Below the pieces are notes generated by a model. The model was given only the letters and a program-made list of their open reading frames with translations. It was not told the origin of the DNA and made no database searches. Below are positions 6,564-9,322 of a stretch of 9,322 nucleotides of DNA, in pieces. Origin of the DNA: Bacteroidota bacterium (GTDB lineage Bacteria > Bacteroidota > Bacteroidia > Bacteroidales > VadinHA17); NCBI GenBank assembly GCA_030631445.1, contig DAOVLD010000049.1:1-9322 (forward strand), read 5' to 3'. The stretch's first letter is position 1. Every line of letters begins with the position of its first letter. Made by a program: the position numbers and the translations under genes.

Positions 6564-6616
6564 AGAAGAAAGCGATGAGAGGTGAGAAATGAGAGAAGAA
6601 ACTATTTATTCTTCGT

Positions 6617-6652
6617 CTTTAACTTTATAACTTTATAACTTTTAACTTTCAA
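6617..6652. repeat. Short repeats after the TonB-receptor stop
   Basis: Units CTTTAA, CTTTATAA (twice), CTTTTAA and CTTTCAA follow one another directly up to the stop codon of the receptor gene. No stem-loop plus T-run typical of a terminator is seen downstream of that gene. Confidence 0.7.
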
Positions 6653-9058
6653 CTAAATAGTGTATTTAAGAGAAAGGGTGAAATTACGGCCTGGTGCAAC
6701 AATCCCTGATGAATATGGGCGGTATCGGTGATCCAGTATGTTTCCTATCCCGGCAAAAATAATAAAATGCTCATTCCACCTGTATGAAGTTTTCAAGTTG
6801 AGTGTATACCATGCGGGAGAATAAGGGTCGCCGTTATCGTCAATAGCATACATATAGGTTTTCGATTGTTCGGAAGGTGCTAATTTATCAAAAGGTTTTT
6901 CCCCGTTATAGTTTGAATAAAAATCGATTTGCAGATGTTGATTTTCATACACAAGGTGAGTGCTTCCGAAAAAGGGTGCAACATGCCGAAGGGGTATATC
7001 TTCAAAATCCTGACCAAATGTGTAGCTTAGGTTTGTTTTAAATGAAAAATTCTTTTGTATTTCAGCATTTAAATTCATGTTTAATCCATAAAGTGTAGCA
7101 CTGCTTGCATTAACAACTGCCTGCACTTTGCTAAGCTGGTCATCATACATAATTGAATCCTGTCCGTTAAAAACAAAATCTCTACGGACCATGGCATTTT
7201 TGAGGAATGTATAAAAACCGGTTATTTCAAAATGAAATTTGTCTGAGAACTCTCTAATAAACCCAAGATCAATATTATATGCGTATTCAGGATCCAGATC
7301 GTTGTTAGGTACAACAACATTTCCTGGTTCGGAATCAAATATTTTTGCAACATCATCGATATTTGGTGCTCTGAACCCTGATGAAGCGTTTAAATTTATC
7401 TGCCATTTTTCATTTGGTCTGAAAACCATTCCGGCCGACCCGTTAAGAGCCATAGTGGTAAGTGAGATTTTATCAAAAGGGAAGTTATAAAAAGAATTAT
7501 CTACCAGTGTGGAACTCAGGTCAATATAGTTCAGGCGGATACCTGTATTCAGGGTAAAAAAATCACTGAGATTATTTTTATAACTGTAGTATAATGCAGC
7601 AGTACGATATTTATTATCACCATCGGGATAGCGGGTAGCTTCCGGTAAAATTTCTCCTGAAATAATATTTTCATTTTCTGCAGTGGAATTCACATCGTTT
7701 AGAACAAACTCAAGTCCGTAATAAAAATCCTGTCGCTCATTTATTTTTTTATCCATATCGAGGTTTAAAGTGAAAGCGTTGACATTTTCTGTCCTGTGGC
7801 GGATTTCTGTTTTCCCCGGTTTTCTGTCGTGCCTGCTTTCTTCATATGCCTGGTATGCTACAGTAAATTGCAAAGCATCAAATACAACATTAGGGTTATT
7901 ATACCTGGCTTTAATTGAATGCATGGTCCATTTTTGCGGGCCATAATACCATTCAGCATATTTTAGAAGATCATTTTTGTATTGAATCAGGCGATCGTAT
8001 CTGGGCACATCAGATAATCCAGATAGATGAAAAGCATAATTCATATCTAGATGTTCATTTGGGCGGAAGCGAATTTTCTGCATCAGGTTAATTTGCCGGT
8101 AACCTGAAAACTTCTGGATATTTGGATCCGGGTTTTTGAAAACGGAATCGATATTATTGATCCTTTTTACATATTCATAACGCTGGTAATCCGGATTTTT
8201 TATGGTTCCCATTTTCAGGTCGTCATATTTACTATAAGAGATACTGGTAAGAGATGCCCATTTTTCTAAACCGATATTAAAATCAAGATGTCCGGTATTT
8301 TCTTTGTTTGCTGAAGAATATCTGGCAAATGCATTGAGTGAGAAGTTGTTTTTTTCACCGGTAGAAAGTAGTGCCCGTTTAGTATGGAAATCCATAACAC
8401 CACCCAGGGCATCGCTACCGTAAACCACAGATCCTGGTCCGAATATTACTTCGGTGTTTTGAATAATATGCGGATCAAGTGAAATAACGTTCTGAAGATT
8501 TCCGCTACGGTAAATTGCGTTGTTCATTCTTACCCCATCAACAACAAGCAGAATGGAGTTTGTGGCGAACCCCCTGATCATGGGACTACCGCCACCAAGC
8601 TGACTTTTCTGTATAAATACTTCATTTGTACCGGCAAGCAGATCAGCCGCAGTTTGCGGATTATTAAAGGAAATATCGTGGTTTCTTAAGATTTTTATTT
8701 TATTTGGTATTTCGCGGATGTTCTGCTCCCATTTGCTGGCAGAAATCACAAACTCATCAAGCATCCAGATTTTTTTCTCCAGCCTGATAGTTAAATCCAG
8801 TTTATTCAGCATTTGTTTTGTATAAACAACTTTTATAAATGACGGATGTTGAAAAATAATGCTGTCACCGGGATTAAAACGATCAAGAGATGCCATCCCT
8901 TTGCTATTAGTATAGATAGAGATAGTCATGCTTTTATTATAAAGGGCAACATTTTCTACCGGTTTGTTGTCTGAAGCACTTTTAACAACCAGAGTTTGTG
9001 CCGGAAGAAAAATGAAGTTAAATACAAAAAAAACAAAAAGACAAATTCTTTTGATCAT
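6653..9058 (-). CDS. TonB-dependent outer-membrane receptor, heme/vitamin-receptor-like
   Basis: An 801-residue outer-membrane active-transport receptor. Residues 1-20 are a signal peptide (MIKRICLFVF..FLPA before Q21). About 22-95 is a CarboxypepD_reg-like domain common in Bacteroidota receptors. The plug follows at about 105-230: EIPNKIKIL (116-124), GGGSPMIRGFATNSILLVVDGVRMN, and IFGPGSVVYGSDALGGVM (205-222). The rest is a 22-strand barrel with SSGFRAPNIDDVAKIF (FRAP at 562-565) and a following NNDLDPEYAYN segment; this FRAP plus NxDL pattern is shared with heme/haemoglobin receptors but also with others, so the ligand is unproven. It is not SusC-like: no SusD partner is adjacent. The protein ends in YTI rather than the aromatic residue usual for barrel assembly. 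It stands alone, with repeats on both sides. Confidence 0.92.
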   Translation of the reverse strand: MIKRICLFVFFVFNFIFLPAQTLVVKSASDNKPVENVALYNKSMTISIYTNSKGMASLDRFNPGDSIIFQHPSFIKVVYTKQMLNKLDLTIRLEKKIWMLDEFVISASKWEQNIREIPNKIKILRNHDISFNNPQTAADLLAGTNEVFIQKSQLGGGSPMIRGFATNSILLVVDGVRMNNAIYRSGNLQNVISLDPHIIQNTEVIFGPGSVVYGSDALGGVMDFHTKRALLSTGEKNNFSLNAFARYSSANKENTGHLDFNIGLEKWASLTSISYSKYDDLKMGTIKNPDYQRYEYVKRINNIDSVFKNPDPNIQKFSGYRQINLMQKIRFRPNEHLDMNYAFHLSGLSDVPRYDRLIQYKNDLLKYAEWYYGPQKWTMHSIKARYNNPNVVFDALQFTVAYQAYEESRHDRKPGKTEIRHRTENVNAFTLNLDMDKKINERQDFYYGLEFVLNDVNSTAENENIISGEILPEATRYPDGDNKYRTAALYYSYKNNLSDFFTLNTGIRLNYIDLSSTLVDNSFYNFPFDKISLTTMALNGSAGMVFRPNEKWQINLNASSGFRAPNIDDVAKIFDSEPGNVVVPNNDLDPEYAYNIDLGFIREFSDKFHFEITGFYTFLKNAMVRRDFVFNGQDSIMYDDQLSKVQAVVNASSATLYGLNMNLNAEIQKNFSFKTNLSYTFGQDFEDIPLRHVAPFFGSTHLVYENQHLQIDFYSNYNGEKPFDKLAPSEQSKTYMYAIDDNGDPYSPAWYTLNLKTSYRWNEHFIIFAGIGNILDHRYRPYSSGIVAPGRNFTLSLKYTI

Positions 9059-9206
9059 AATAAAAGGAAAGAAATTACAAATTAAAAGTTACAAAAAAAC
9101 AGAGAAATAATAAATTCCAAATAGCAAATAACAAATAACAAATAAATTCCAAATATCAATTATTAAATAACAAAAAATATAAAAAAACAATTTATTAATC
9201 TCCAAA
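9059..9206. repeat. A/T-rich intergenic region with four CAAATAA heptamers
   Basis: CAAATAG and three CAAATAA units run in strict 7-nt register at 9118-9145, flanked on both sides by AATTCCAAATA phrases. The promoter of the TonB-receptor gene must lie here; on the minus strand the nearest match to the -7 box is TAACTTTT, one base off, close to the start codon. No gene is present. Confidence 0.75.
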
Positions 9207-9322
9207 CTAATTTGATTTTCCAGCTATAGTAGAAAATATTTTTTTTAGCTCTATAGATTCTTGAATTAGTTTTTCAGCTAATTGCTTATTAATCTGTTGA
9301 TTTGTTTCATTAATTAATCTTA
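9207..9322 (-). CDS. Four-helix-bundle protein (23S rRNA intervening-sequence family), C-terminal end only
   Basis: The minus strand is open from the right edge to a TAG at 9209-9207, giving the last 37 residues, which begin RLINETNQQINKQLAEKLI and end IFSTIAGKSN. The pattern (ET, LAEKLIQESIELKKIFSTI) matches the last helix pair of the small four-helix-bundle proteins first seen encoded inside 23S rRNA intervening sequences. In Bacteroidota these occur as many free-standing copies, usually about 115-125 residues long. Function is unknown. About two thirds of the gene lies outside the window. It precedes the TonB-receptor gene on the same strand with a 148-bp gap, so co-transcription is unlikely. 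Confidence 0.7.
   Translation of the reverse strand, partial: RLINETNQQINKQLAEKLIQESIELKKIFSTIAGKSN

Noticed and set aside
6601..6661. 8-bp inverted repeat ACTATTTA/TAAATAGT as terminator of the TonB-receptor gene
   Set aside because: The loop is 45 nt, the arms are A/T-only apart from one pair, one arm covers the stop codon, and no T-run follows.

Overview
The window looks like the chromosome of a Bacteroidota member, probably of the Bacteroidales or a related order. Three things point there: protein families typical of the phylum, two good matches to the phylum's unusual -7 promoter element TAnnTTTG, and starts without clear Shine-Dalgarno sequences. It contains seven supported protein-coding genes (two cut by the window edges) and no rRNA, tRNA, CRISPR array or transposase.

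Layout from left to right: a minus-strand pair of rbfA (702-1040) and a SAM-dependent methyltransferase (1-693, running off the left edge), 8 nt apart; a divergent intergenic region with one promoter for each side; trpS on the plus strand (1405-2406); a repeat-rich convergent gap holding one non-repetitive island that could be a small RNA with its own terminator; a minus-strand pair of a Na/Pi cotransporter-family protein with an N-terminal Ig-like domain (4026-6134) and a GNAT-like protein of the YghO type (2827-4011), 14 nt apart; a gap with a long 16-bp tandem array; a TonB-dependent outer-membrane receptor (6653-9058, minus); and the 3' end of a four-helix-bundle protein gene (9207-9322, minus, running off the right edge).

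The genes are mostly housekeeping or transport: ribosome maturation (RbfA), tryptophan charging (TrpS), phosphate or sodium handling, and TonB-dependent uptake. They form no single pathway. The most unusual part is the DNA between them. Nearly every gap longer than about 100 bp is filled with short tandem or degenerate repeats, most with a strict 7-nt period but different unit sequences, others with 8- or 16-nt periods. Their purine-rich strand is usually the plus strand. These tracts abut stop codons and promoters and create spurious ORFs. The second notable item is the island at 2570-2671, which has a sigma-54-like promoter and a rho-independent terminator in the right order and spacing for a transcript of about 75 nt.
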